From CAVWDU01 sp963840725 (GTDB lineage: Bacteria; Pseudomonadota; Gammaproteobacteria; Pseudomonadales; Halieaceae): a stretch of DNA of 52,300 bases. Location of the stretch: assembly GCA_963840725.1 (NCBI GenBank), contig CAWIZY010000031.1:1-52300 (forward strand), written 5' to 3'. A program made the translations under genes and the position numbers. Within the stretch, counting starts at the first letter, position 1. Every line of letters begins with the position of its first letter. The notes under the pieces are model-generated. The model was not told the origin of the DNA. It searched no databases and saw only the letters and a program-made list of their open reading frames with translations. Below, piece after piece: positions 25,974-35,228 of this stretch.

Positions 25974-27671
25974 ATGACCACTGACCCCGGTACTTTTTCG
26001 GTCAACCATCTCGCCCAGACCCACGAAGTTTTGAACCAGGCGGACACGCTGGTGGATTACAACGCCTACGAGGGCGATACCGCACTGCGCGATGCGGTGC
26101 GGCGCCACGGTGCCGACTGGGCGGAGGAATCCCTGTTGCAGCACGGCGAGTTGACTGGTAGTGCCCGGGTAATCGAGTGGGGTTTTCTGGCCAACGAGTA
26201 CAAGCCCCGATTCGAGTCGCACGATCGCCAGGGGTACCGGGTAGACAGGGTGCGCTACCACGAGTCCTATCACCAGCTGATGAAGCTGGCGCTGGAGCAG
26301 GCCGCCCTGCACAGCAGTCCGTGGACTGATCCCGGCCCCGGCGCCCAGGTGGCCCGGGCCGCGCGGTATTATTTGCAGGGGCAGGTGGAGTCCGGCCATG
26401 GCTGTCCGGTGACCATGACCTTCGCCTCGGTACCCACACTAAAGTTGACACCGCAGATTGCGCAGGAGTGGCTGCCCAAGGTGCTGGCTCGGGGTTACGA
26501 CCCCCGCAACATCCCGCACATGGAGAAAGAGGCGCTCACCATCGGCATGGGCATGACCGAAAAACAGGGCGGATCCGATGTGCGCGCCAATACCACCACC
26601 GCGCGGCCAGTGGCCGATCGGAAGGGCCGGCAGAGGCCTACGAACTGGTCGGGCCACAAGTGGTTCACCTCGGCGCCGATGTGCGACGCCTTCCTGGTAC
26701 TGGCCCAGGCCCGAGGCGGGCTCAGCTGCTTCCTGGTGCCGCGCTGGCGCCCCGACGGCAGCAAGAACCCGATTCAGGTGCAGCGCCTGAAAGACAAGAT
26801 GGGCAACGTCGCCAATGCCTCCTCCGAAATCGAGTTGCGCGGCGCCCTGGGCTGGATGGTGGGCGAGGAGGGCCGGGGCGTGCCCGCCATTATCGAGATG
26901 GTGGCCATGACCCGGTTCGACTGCATGATCGGATCCACTGCCGGACAGCGCCAGGCCGTCGCGCAGGCGGTGCACCACGCGCTGGGGCGCAGTGCCTTCG
27001 GCAAGCGACTTATCGACCAGCCGCTGATGCGCAATGTGCTCGCTGACCTGCAGCTGGAGGTCGAGGGATCGCTGGCCCTGACCATGCGAATGGGTGAGGC
27101 GCTTGATCGCAGCCTGGCTCCCGGCGGCGATGAGCATGAAAAACTGCTGCTGCGCCTGGGCCTGCCCACGGGCAAGTACTGGATCTGCAAACGCACTCCC
27201 TTCCACGCTTACGAGGCTATGGAGTGCCTGGGCGGCAACGGGGTGACCGAGGATTTCATACTCGCCCGGCTGTACCGGGACGCGCCTATAAATGCTATCT
27301 GGGAAGGCTCCGGCAATGTTCAGGCGCTGGATATGTTGCGCGCCCTCAGTCGTAGCCCGGAAGTGCAGGATACCTGGTACGCCGAACTGGGCAAGACCCG
27401 CGGCGCCAGCGCCACCCTCGATGCTGCCGTGTTGGCGGTGCAGGAGGCCCTGTTGGACCGTGACGAGGTGGAATACCGGGCGCGCCGAATCGTCGACCAG
27501 CTCGCCCTTACCATGCAGGCCAGCCTGCTGCTGCAGGCTGGTAATCACGCTGTAGCCGACGCCTTTATCGCCTCCCGGCTGGGCCAGGCGGGGGATCGTA
27601 ATTTCGGTACCCTGCCCAGGGGACTTGATCTGGAAATGATCCTGCAGCGCGCAAATCCACGAGCTTTTTGA
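25974..27671 (+). CDS. aidB: AidB-like acyl-CoA dehydrogenase
   Basis: A flavoprotein of about 565 residues in the AidB branch of the acyl-CoA dehydrogenase family, slightly longer than the 541 of E. coli AidB. AidB is induced by alkylation and may protect DNA; its in vivo reaction is not settled. Landmarks are MTEKQGGSDVRANTT, SGHKWFTSAPMCDAFLVLAQ, ECLGGNGVTEDF and IWEGSGNVQALDMLRAL, all in the expected order. The ATG at 25974 is fixed by AGGAGG seven bases upstream, so a longer open frame from 25842 is ignored. The frame is intact. Promoter likely lies in the palindrome-bearing region upstream. Confidence 0.9.
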   Translation: MTTDPGTFSVNHLAQTHEVLNQADTLVDYNAYEGDTALRDAVRRHGADWAEESLLQHGELTGSARVIEWGFLANEYKPRFESHDRQGYRVDRVRYHESYHQLMKLALEQAALHSSPWTDPGPGAQVARAARYYLQGQVESGHGCPVTMTFASVPTLKLTPQIAQEWLPKVLARGYDPRNIPHMEKEALTIGMGMTEKQGGSDVRANTTTARPVADRKGRQRPTNWSGHKWFTSAPMCDAFLVLAQARGGLSCFLVPRWRPDGSKNPIQVQRLKDKMGNVANASSEIELRGALGWMVGEEGRGVPAIIEMVAMTRFDCMIGSTAGQRQAVAQAVHHALGRSAFGKRLIDQPLMRNVLADLQLEVEGSLALTMRMGEALDRSLAPGGDEHEKLLLRLGLPTGKYWICKRTPFHAYEAMECLGGNGVTEDFILARLYRDAPINAIWEGSGNVQALDMLRALSRSPEVQDTWYAELGKTRGASATLDAAVLAVQEALLDRDEVEYRARRIVDQLALTMQASLLLQAGNHAVADAFIASRLGQAGDRNFGTLPRGLDLEMILQRANPRAF

Positions 27672-27782
27672 TTTGTCCGCAGAAGACTTCCCGCGTTTCG
27701 ACCGGTCAATGTGTCAGAACCACTTTTTTCAGGATAAGCTACGTCAATCAAAAAAGACCTCAGTGAGCGCAGGTTACCGCCA

Positions 27783-29615
27783 ATGAGCAATACTATTAGC
27801 TTCTCCTACTCCCAGGATATGGCGAGTAACAAGCAGAGCAGGCCGCCACAGCCATTGTTATGTGTGCACCCTTTTGAAGTGATGCCTCTGAATGAAAAAA
27901 CCAGTCTGCTGGTCAGCAGGAAGACGGGAAAGTCATTACCTGTGGGAGTGCACTTGGTCAGTATTTTGCAGGGTATGGGTTCCTTCCGTGCGGTCAAGGC
28001 TCATTTTGACAACATGCCTCCACAGCTGAAAAACCAAACCAGTTTGCAAGCTTTGGAACAACTTGCGGGTGCGCTTGTTAAGTCTGGCCTCGCTACGAGC
28101 AGCGAGGAATTCAGGCAGACTTACAGCGAAGCGGCTAGGGCATCGAAAACCGAGCCCGGCACCAGCCGAGTCTTCCTCTTGGCCTGCGATAGGGAGCAGG
28201 AGTTGAAGAGGTTGTTGGAGTCGATATTTTCCAATGCTGATCTATCGCTGCACGAAGGAATTTACTTGCTAGACGACTCGAGAGACGATTTGATCGCTCA
28301 CCGTAATCGAGCATTGTTCGACAGCTACCAGAGCAAATCTTCTATTCCACTTCACTATTACGGTAAAGCCGAGAAGGACAATTTTATTGCTCAGTTGATC
28401 GAGCAAGAGCCCCAACTCGAGCCGGTAGTTCGACAGTTACTTGACCGCTCCCATTGGGGAGAACACAAAACCTATGGCTTGTCCCGCAACTGGGCCCTTA
28501 TGCTATCCGCAGGCTATCGCTGCATCATGCTGGATGATGATGTGCTGTGTGAAGCGCTATTCCCTCCCTATGCGGATGACCAGGTCACCTTTGCCAGCAA
28601 GAATAAAGTACAGGTTTTCGCGACAGAGCAGGAATGGCGCAATCAAGCGGTACCGGCCGACTTCGATCCACTTGCAGGCCACTTACAGCTGCTTGGGCAT
28701 GACGTGCAGACATGTCTCGAAAAACGTGGCTCCGGCGAGCTGACAGATTCCCGGATTGAGGGTATGACCGGTAACGGACTCGAATCCTTAGGACCAGATT
28801 CTCCTGTTCTGATAAGCGAATGTGGCACCTTTGGCGATCCCGGGTTTCCCAGCCACGTATTTCTGCTTCATGGCGCACAACGTGATCTCGAGGAACTTCT
28901 CGCCAAAGACCCGGATGTCAGTTTGACGTTTGGGCAACGCCAGTTCCAGGCGGTGCAGCAATCCGTTTCGATCTACGATTTAGCCGGAATATCTCAGATT
29001 ACAGGCCTGGACAATACCTGCATGTTGCCGCCGTATTTCCCGGCATTCAGAGCAGAAGATGGTCTATTCGGCTGGCTGGTGAAACAAATGTACCCCAGGT
29101 CGAGAACGGTTATGTACAACTGGGGAATTCCGCATCAACCGATGGAAAACCGGGCAAGCTCCTATCTTGAAGAAGCAGTGATTCCTAAAGTCAGTCTGGG
29201 TGTCTTTAAGGGACTGTGGGATAGAGTGAGTTTAAGCGGGCAGAGCACACCCGTCGGAAGATTAATGCTTATAGCAGCCATGATTCGCGACCTTGCTGAG
29301 AGGCCGGAACATGAGCTGCTGGCTCTGGCAAATGTCGAATTTACTCGTCGGGCTGCGTCGGTATACATGTCGGCGTCGGCTCGTCTACCGTATTTCTCGG
29401 GCATGGCGCCAGCTTTCGAGGCATATTTCAAGTATGCCATCCAGAAAGCATCAGAAAGCCTGCAAACACCCCCATCGCTGGCAAGCTGGTTCGATATGCC
29501 GGAAGAGTGCGACGATCTGGAGCTTGTGTCGCGAACTGCAGCTGAGGCCGGTAATTTCGCTAACGCCCTGGAGAGCTGGCCGAGAATCTGGAATTTGGCG
29601 CGCCAATTGAACTAA
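27783..29615 (+). CDS. 610-residue protein: PqqD-like N-terminal domain plus GT-A glycosyltransferase-like region (function unknown)
   Basis: Not a family I can name. Residues about 20-105 (LLCVHPFEVMPLNEKTSLLV, SRKTGKSLPVGVHLVSILQG and a helical follow-up) look like a winged-helix domain of the PqqD/RRE sort: a HPF strand, an R-x-TG turn, then helices. Residues about 125-265 begin RVFLLACDREQELKRLLESI and end YRCIMLDDDVLCEA, the layout of a GT-A nucleotide-sugar domain with a D-D-D metal motif. FRAEDGLFGWLVK near residue 420 and YNWGIPHQP near 445 could supply the usual acidic and histidine residues. The rest is helical. No signal or membrane helix, so cytoplasmic. It is alone between aidB and gdhA, 111 bases after aidB, with no visible precursor peptide. 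Confidence 0.6.
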   Translation: MSNTISFSYSQDMASNKQSRPPQPLLCVHPFEVMPLNEKTSLLVSRKTGKSLPVGVHLVSILQGMGSFRAVKAHFDNMPPQLKNQTSLQALEQLAGALVKSGLATSSEEFRQTYSEAARASKTEPGTSRVFLLACDREQELKRLLESIFSNADLSLHEGIYLLDDSRDDLIAHRNRALFDSYQSKSSIPLHYYGKAEKDNFIAQLIEQEPQLEPVVRQLLDRSHWGEHKTYGLSRNWALMLSAGYRCIMLDDDVLCEALFPPYADDQVTFASKNKVQVFATEQEWRNQAVPADFDPLAGHLQLLGHDVQTCLEKRGSGELTDSRIEGMTGNGLESLGPDSPVLISECGTFGDPGFPSHVFLLHGAQRDLEELLAKDPDVSLTFGQRQFQAVQQSVSIYDLAGISQITGLDNTCMLPPYFPAFRAEDGLFGWLVKQMYPRSRTVMYNWGIPHQPMENRASSYLEEAVIPKVSLGVFKGLWDRVSLSGQSTPVGRLMLIAAMIRDLAERPEHELLALANVEFTRRAASVYMSASARLPYFSGMAPAFEAYFKYAIQKASESLQTPPSLASWFDMPEECDDLELVSRTAAEAGNFANALESWPRIWNLARQLN

Positions 29616-29644
29616 CGGAGAATGAGTAGCTTTACCCCGTTTGT

Positions 29645-31000
29645 TTACATTACACCATAAGCCAGCATGGCATCGGCCACCTTGGTAAAGCCAGCGATGT
29701 TGGCGCCCTTGAAATAGTCCACATGATTGCCCTTCTGGGTCCCGAATTGAACACACTCATCGTGAATATCTTTTACAATTGCGCGCAGGCGGGAATCGAC
29801 CTCCGCTTCGGTCCACTGCATGCGCAAGCTGTTTTGGCTCATCTCCAGGCCCGACACCGCCACGCCACCAGCATTGGCCGCCTTGGCGGGCGCATGCAGT
29901 AAAGACTTCGAAGCACCAAATACCTTGATCGCCTCGGGTGTGGTGGGCATATTGGCGCCCTCACATACGGCCCGGGCGCCGTTTTTCAGCAATAGCTTTG
30001 CCTCGTCTTCGTCGATCTCATTCTGGGTGGCGCAGGGAAAGATCAACTCGCCGGGAATAATCCATGGTTCCTTGCCTTTTTGGTACTTGAGTTTAAACTC
30101 CTTGGCCGCTTCGGAGATTCGCCCGCGTCGCTTGTTTTTCAGCTCCTTGATCCACTGCAACTGGTCCATGGTCAGTCCGTCTTTGGCGAAAATCATGCCG
30201 CTGGAGTCTGACAGGGTAAGCACCTTGCCGCCCATGGAAATAAGTTTTTCCGCGCAGAAGGTAGCGACATTGCCAGAGCCGGATATAAGGCAACTGCGTC
30301 CTTCAATGTTCTCGCCATGGTGGGAGAGCATTTGTTCCATCATGTACACGGCGCCATACCCGGTGGCTTCGGTGCGAATATGACTGCCGCCAAATTCAAG
30401 CGCCTTACCTGTCAGCACACCTTCAAAGCGATTGACCAGGCGCTTGTACTGTCCGAACAGGTAGCCCACCTCGCGTGAGCCCACACCGATATCGCCGGCG
30501 GGCACATCGGTGTCTGGCCCAATATAATGGTGTAACTGGGTCATGAATGACTGGCAGAAGCGCATAACCTCCCGGTCGGAACGGCCCTTGGGGTCAAAGT
30601 TGGCCCCTCCTTTGCCGCCGCCCAACGGCAGCCCGGTAAGAGAATTCTTGAATACCTGCTCAAACGCCAGGAACTTGAGCACACTCTGGTTCACCGAGGG
30701 GTGAAAGCGGATACCGCCCTTGTAGGGGCCAATGGCATTGTTCTGCTGTACCCTGAACCCGCGGTTAACCCTGAGCTCGCCCTTGTCATCCTCCCAAACC
30801 ACGCGAAAACTGATTACGCGGTCTGGTTCGGTCATGCGCTCCAGGATTCTCAGGTCTTTGTACAGTGGTTTGTCGGCGATATAGGGAATGATATCCATCG
30901 CCACTTCATGCACAGCCTGGTGGAATTCAGTCTCGCCCGGGTTTCTGGCAACCACCCCCTCCATAAACGTTGCCAGATCGTCCGCTTTATCTATCACCAT
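29645..31000 (-). CDS. gdhA: NADP-specific glutamate dehydrogenase
   Basis: A 451-residue enzyme making L-glutamate from 2-oxoglutarate, ammonia and NADPH, the usual length for bacterial hexameric GdhA. Clear motifs are GPYKGGIRFHPSVN, PLGGGKGGANFDPKG with the catalytic lysine near residue 128, PAGDIGVGSREVGYLFGQYK and the nucleotide-binding SGSGNVATFCAEKL. The C-terminus (AGFTKVADAMLAYG) is complete. GGAG lies about nine bases before the ATG. It is convergent with the putative glycosyltransferase and divergent from the YjbQ gene. Confidence 0.96.
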   Translation of the reverse strand: MVIDKADDLATFMEGVVARNPGETEFHQAVHEVAMDIIPYIADKPLYKDLRILERMTEPDRVISFRVVWEDDKGELRVNRGFRVQQNNAIGPYKGGIRFHPSVNQSVLKFLAFEQVFKNSLTGLPLGGGKGGANFDPKGRSDREVMRFCQSFMTQLHHYIGPDTDVPAGDIGVGSREVGYLFGQYKRLVNRFEGVLTGKALEFGGSHIRTEATGYGAVYMMEQMLSHHGENIEGRSCLISGSGNVATFCAEKLISMGGKVLTLSDSSGMIFAKDGLTMDQLQWIKELKNKRRGRISEAAKEFKLKYQKGKEPWIIPGELIFPCATQNEIDEDEAKLLLKNGARAVCEGANMPTTPEAIKVFGASKSLLHAPAKAANAGGVAVSGLEMSQNSLRMQWTEAEVDSRLRAIVKDIHDECVQFGTQKGNHVDYFKGANIAGFTKVADAMLAYGVM

Positions 31001-31230
31001 GAAGGAGTCTCCATCTATTTGCTCGGTCGGGTAGTCACCTATGCCTGCACGTGCGTGTTGTCGCTTGCTATCCTGATAGTGGCGAAGTATCGGAAGTGTA
31101 AACGGAGTGGGGCAAGGTCAGGAGACCCCATGATAACAGAATCGACAAAACCGGCTCCATCGGTTTGGCAGTACGTATCGGGTCACCAGGAGCCATTGTC
31201 ATAATCCATCCGCAGTGCCAATATCCCCTT

Positions 31231-31635
31231 ATGATTGAACGTTTATCTATAGCAGTGCGCGGTCAGGGTCTGCACGGAATTACAGACAATATCACCACCG
31301 TGGTGTCTGCCTGCGGCCTGAAGGAGGGCCTATGCACACTGTTTATCCGCCACACCTCTGCCAGTCTGTTGATCCAGGAGAACTACGACGACAGCGCCCG
31401 GGTTGACCTGGAGCATTGGTTGAATCGATTAGTGCCTGAGAACGACTCCCTCTATACACACACTCTTGAGGGGCCGGATGACATGCCAGCTCACATCAAG
31501 TGTGCCTTGACGTCTACCCAGCTCAGCGTGCCTTTTCAGGCAGGTCAACTGTTGCTGGGCACCTGGCAGGGCATCTACCTGTGGGAGCACAGGCACCATG
31601 CCGGCACTCGTGAAGTCATCGTGCACCTGGCGTGA
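31231..31635 (+). CDS. YjbQ/UPF0047 family protein (secondary thiamine-phosphate synthase type)
   Basis: A 134-residue protein with the full UPF0047 core: CTLFIRHTSASLLIQEN near residue 37, DMPAHIKCALTSTQLSVPF and LGTWQGIYLWEHR. Members have weak thiamine-phosphate synthase activity; the true role is uncertain. The ATG at 31231 gives the normal family length; an upstream 22-codon extension has no support. Its 5' border (31197-31242) is about 80 percent identical to 42166-42211, where only a gene fragment remains. Confidence 0.85.
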   Translation: MIERLSIAVRGQGLHGITDNITTVVSACGLKEGLCTLFIRHTSASLLIQENYDDSARVDLEHWLNRLVPENDSLYTHTLEGPDDMPAHIKCALTSTQLSVPFQAGQLLLGTWQGIYLWEHRHHAGTREVIVHLA

Positions 31636-31677
31636 GCATCGACGCAATGACACCCGCTGCCATATTGAGTAAACTGC

Positions 31678-32409
31678 TCAGCTCCCCGAGATGATCGTAT
31701 TGTCGCCCTGCAGCAGCCTGTCGACAATCATGTACAGGAGCGTTCCTGCGCTGCGTGCCTCGTCGAACAGGGTTACTATCTGGTAGCTCAATAAGAAGAA
31801 CAACGGATACCAGAGGCCGGGACGGTCGGCGAACCAACGGTACACGGGGCGCACAATTGCCTGCATCACGGCCTCTCTGGAAGCGCCCCAGGCCAGCACG
31901 GAGCCAAGCAAATAGCCTGCCAGCAGATCCGAAGGATAGTGCAGGCCGGAGTACACCCGCGGTAGCATGATGAAGACAATACAATACGCCGTAGCCAGCC
32001 ATCCCGCGCGGGTAGAAACCAGGAACATGCCACCTGCCAGGCAGCCGAACAGGGCCGCGTGATCGCTGGGAAAGGAAGACCAGCCGGTGAGCATGGCCGG
32101 AGGCATACCAATTGGCAGTACCATATCAACGGCCATATCGTGCATCGGCCTGGCCCTGTAGGGCAGCGCCCAGGCCAGAAGTCGCGCGGCTATCAGCGTT
32201 GCCAGGGCGGCAAACAGAACCGACATCAGTAACTGCTGTTGTCGTTCCTGCTGCGGGCTTTTCCTGAACCAGCCCCACCACAGGAAGGTCATCATCACCC
32301 CGCCCTTGAATAGATAGCTGCCGGTTACAAACACAATTATAACGTCGATCGAAGGTGCGCTTCTGGCGAACTGGTTCAGGGCCTCTACCAGTTGAACGTC
32401 TGGATTCAT
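31678..32409 (-). CDS. PAP2-superfamily membrane phosphatase
   Basis: An inner-membrane phosphatase of about 243 residues with five or six helices. The three PAP2 motifs are present: YRARP (the K-x6-RP region, here lacking a clear lysine), FPSDHAALFG (P-S-x-H) and SGLHYPSDLLAG (S-R-x5-H-x3-D region, with PRVY in front). Such proteins dephosphorylate undecaprenyl pyrophosphate or phosphatidic acid. I prefer ATG 32409 (MNPDVQLVEALNQFARS); GTG 32454 gives 15 more residues. It is convergent with YjbQ. Confidence 0.8.
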   Translation of the reverse strand: MNPDVQLVEALNQFARSAPSIDVIIVFVTGSYLFKGGVMMTFLWWGWFRKSPQQERQQQLLMSVLFAALATLIAARLLAWALPYRARPMHDMAVDMVLPIGMPPAMLTGWSSFPSDHAALFGCLAGGMFLVSTRAGWLATAYCIVFIMLPRVYSGLHYPSDLLAGYLLGSVLAWGASREAVMQAIVRPVYRWFADRPGLWYPLFFLLSYQIVTLFDEARSAGTLLYMIVDRLLQGDNTIISGS

Positions 32410-32493
32410 AGTAATTGGCACCATGGTTTTGGTTGTGATTGCCGGGGTGATCACCTGGCTGGCGCCCCCCTTCTTTTCGTGCCCTAAGCCTGC

Positions 32494-34314
32494 TCAGTCA
32501 CGGCGCAGAACGCCGGTAAGGGTAAGTACAACCACGGCAGATAAAGCGCCGCCGAACAGGCCGTATAAACTGTGAAAGATCATCCACAGCCAGCGGGACG
32601 GTCCGTTTGGCACAAAACGACAGAACGTATCCTGGCCCAGATTGATCACGGGCAGCGCAAAGTCGAACGCATAGTGCAGCGTGTCAAGTCCGGGGCAACC
32701 CAGCGGCACCGCCACCTCGCCAAAACCGAAGGGCAGGGCATAGCTGGTCGGCTCCGGCGGTTGTTCGAACGGAAAGAATTCTTGACCGAAATTGCTCACC
32801 GCCGCCGTGTACACCAAGGCTCCGAACAGGACAAAAATTATGAACGTGTATACCGCGCGGCTGGTGGAATACCCGTGGTGGCTGATCAGCATCAGCAGCC
32901 GGGGGAACAGGCGCTTCCAGGGTTGGTCAACCCCGGCGGCGAGGCGCATGCGGATCTTTTCCACTGCGATCTCGTCGGCCTCTCGGGTCAGGCCGCTTTC
33001 CCGAAGCGCCCTGGTCAGCTGCTCGTAGGGCTGGGGGCGGAAGTTTTCCGGGCTCGGCCGGCCGCCGGGAAACTGTTTTCGCAACCATTTTATGCGGCTG
33101 GCCACCAGGTCACCGCCATCGGCGTGCCAAATACGCTGGTAGGTCGCGCCGTCGATATCGAGGTAGCCGGGGGCTGGCCAGCCAGTCTCCATTTTATCGA
33201 TCAGGGTGTTCATCTGCGCCCCGGCAAGCATAAACCACCCCTCCACCGGCCTGATCTCGCCGGCTTCCTGGAGCGAGCCGTCTGGCTCCAGCGCCCCGAC
33301 GTTGACAAACACCATCGAATTCGAGACGCGGGCCTGCCGCAGGTTGATGGCCACCGGCCCGCCCCGGCCTAGCATGCCTGTATAGTCGGGGCCCGGGCAG
33401 ATTCTTGCATCCGTCATGAAGAAGCTGCCGCCTATCCTCGACGACAGAAAATTGAGCCGGCCGCAGGCTTCAAACGGCAGTTCGGGGATATCATGCGAGA
33501 GAAAAATCGATTCGACCACCATGTCCTCGGCATGAATCGAGCGCCCGCCGGGGTTGAAGATTCGGGCGGAACCGCAGTTCAGGTCGCCGGTGATATGCGC
33601 GGCTACCAGCGAGACCTCTCCATGGACCTCACAGCGGTGGCCCTGCGTGGACGATAGTTCCACATTGCCGCCGATGACCGCGGAACGGGCGCTAAATGCA
33701 GCTTCCTCGGAGTTCTTCAGCAAGGCGCCGTGCAGCAACACACTGCTGCTGATGTGGGCGCCATCGAGTTTCACACTGCCGTTGGTCTCGAACCGCGAAT
33801 GGGAGGTGGCCGATAGCAGTAATCTGCCGCCTATGTGCGCATGATTCAGGTAGACCGCACAATTTCCCACACCCGCGAGGTCGGACTCGTGTCCGCTGAC
33901 GCCCGCGAAGTGGGAACCAGACAGGTCCAGGTCCGCCTTGACGGTCAGACTGATACCGATAAATGCGGGCAGTGTGCAATCGACGAGGCGCAGTGCCAGA
34001 AGTTCGGCGCCGCTGAAATCGACCGTAGAATCAAACTGACAGGACCAGAACAGCAGCGTCATGCTGGATCCTTCCCGGGAGTTTGGCAGGGCCCTTATCG
34101 GGCCGACGATCCGGGCGCCTCGAATGCGCAGCGGGCAGCGAACCTGGTCCTCTCCTGAGTCTGCAATCAATGTTTCGAGGAAAGTGGCGCGCAGGGTGCG
34201 GGACTCCTCGGGCAGCTCGCTGAAATCCGCCAAGCCGCGCGATGCCAACGCATCGAGTACTCTCTTTTCCGCGGAATTCGGTGGTTCGACCTTACCCTCA
34301 GATGTGACATTCAC
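32494..34314 (-). CDS. 606-residue beta-helix protein with C-terminal membrane helices, function unknown
   Basis: Intact frame. Residues about 60-360 hold short repeats with alternating hydrophobic positions (LDLSGSHFAG, GRLLLSATSH, SVKLDGAHISSSVLLHGALL, GEVSLVAAHITGDLNCGSAR), which suggests a right-handed beta-helix related to pentapeptide or bactofilin-like folds. Residues about 365-460 are mixed and charged. Two hydrophobic helices close the protein (YTFIIFVLFGALVYTAAV near 470 and FGGALSAVVVLTLTGVL at the end). There is no signal peptide, so the helix domain is probably cytoplasmic and membrane-tethered. Similar proteins are sometimes labelled membrane-associated oxidoreductase without evidence. 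Alone on its strand, divergent from the TerB-like gene. Confidence 0.65.
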   Translation of the reverse strand: MNVTSEGKVEPPNSAEKRVLDALASRGLADFSELPEESRTLRATFLETLIADSGEDQVRCPLRIRGARIVGPIRALPNSREGSSMTLLFWSCQFDSTVDFSGAELLALRLVDCTLPAFIGISLTVKADLDLSGSHFAGVSGHESDLAGVGNCAVYLNHAHIGGRLLLSATSHSRFETNGSVKLDGAHISSSVLLHGALLKNSEEAAFSARSAVIGGNVELSSTQGHRCEVHGEVSLVAAHITGDLNCGSARIFNPGGRSIHAEDMVVESIFLSHDIPELPFEACGRLNFLSSRIGGSFFMTDARICPGPDYTGMLGRGGPVAINLRQARVSNSMVFVNVGALEPDGSLQEAGEIRPVEGWFMLAGAQMNTLIDKMETGWPAPGYLDIDGATYQRIWHADGGDLVASRIKWLRKQFPGGRPSPENFRPQPYEQLTRALRESGLTREADEIAVEKIRMRLAAGVDQPWKRLFPRLLMLISHHGYSTSRAVYTFIIFVLFGALVYTAAVSNFGQEFFPFEQPPEPTSYALPFGFGEVAVPLGCPGLDTLHYAFDFALPVINLGQDTFCRFVPNGPSRWLWMIFHSLYGLFGGALSAVVVLTLTGVLRRD

Positions 34315-34491
34315 GACAACATTCCCCGCAGTGACAAGCGCTGATCATAATGACACCGGCCGCCGTGCAGGGGAAGGGCCTCAGCGCAGCTTGCGCGGCC
34401 AGGAATCCTGATGACAGGTGCCCGCTGCCCCAATACGGCTACTTGCCAGAATTGCTGTAGCAGTCTAGATTAGTCAGGGCGAGCCTGGGCT

Positions 34492-34520
34492 TTCAAGTTC
34501 CCCTGTTCAGCGACTATAAT
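34492..34520 (+). promoter_or_regulatory. Sigma-70 promoter of the TerB-like gene
   Basis: TTCAAG and a perfect TATAAT separated by 17 bases, with the start codon 45 bases downstream of the -10 and AAGGAA as ribosome site. Confidence 0.6.
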
Positions 34521-34565
34521 TGGTCCACGGCGCACCACAACAATTCAAATAACGAAGGAATCAAC

Positions 34566-35223
34566 ATGGCAAAAGAAGCAGCTAACTTGTCAGTCTGGAA
34601 AGTCATTGGTGGTGCTGCAGCGGGGGTGGCCGTAGTCGCCGCTGCTCCTGTTGCAGCGCCGGTGGCTCTGGGCCTGGGCGCACTCAGCGGCGGATTGTTG
34701 GGAGCCGTTATCGAAGGGATAGGCAGCAAAGACAAGGCTTTCCTCGATCACAAGTACAAGGAGGTTCTCTCCAGTTTTGAGGAAACCGGCCGTCGGGCAA
34801 CTCAAGGACGAAGCTCAGTACAATCAGCTTCTTGCCGCCATGGTTGCTGTATCGGTAAGCTGCGCCGCCAGCGACGGTGACATTGCCCGGGAAGAGAAAA
34901 TCCGGCATCAATGAATTCCTCAAACAGCTCGACCTCCACCCGTGTGTCGGCAGAGACCAAAGCCCAAATCAACAACCTGATCAAGAATCCACCGGAGATC
35001 GACGCTGCTTTTGCGCAGGCAAAGAGCGTCGGGCTAGAATCGCTGGATTTGTTCAGCTCACTGGTCGAGTTGATAATCGAGGCCGACCACAAAAAGAAAA
35101 GCCGGGCGAAGCTGCTTTCAGGGATCGCTGGCAAGAACTGGATAGCACCGCCTGATCTGGTCGCCATTGAAAACGCCCGATTGTCCGGGGACATTGGGCC
35201 ACGTTATGCGTGGTGTCTACTGA
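34566..35223 (+). CDS. TerB-like domain protein with glycine/alanine-rich hydrophobic N-terminus, several apparent frameshifts
   Basis: Joined pieces give about 217 residues. Residues 10-50 are hydrophobic and A/G/V-rich (VIGGAAAGVAVVAAAPVAAP). The next part (QLLAAMVAVSVSCAASDGDI then AREEKSGINEFL) has the D-G-x-(I/V)-xx-E-E pattern of TerB/DjlA-type acidic domains, which bind metal in some members. ETKAQINNLIKNPPEIDAAF and LIIEADHKKKSRAKLLSGIA complete an all-helical domain. Frames shift three times between 34795 and 34935, each explained by one surplus base in a run (GGG, AAAA, CCC). A fourth surplus G near 35187 would give a stop at 35221-35223, six bases short of the convergent hydrolase stop; without it the frame reads on to 35345 antisense to that gene. 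Confidence 0.55.
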
Positions 35224-35228
35224 GCGTC

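Noticed and set aside
25647..26399. 250-codon minus-strand open frame
   Set aside because: Antisense to the start of the AidB-like gene and out of frame with the DUF2238 core.
26439..27548. 369-codon minus-strand open frame
   Set aside because: Lies wholly antisense to the AidB-like gene, which has all family motifs; a shadow frame of GC-rich coding sequence.
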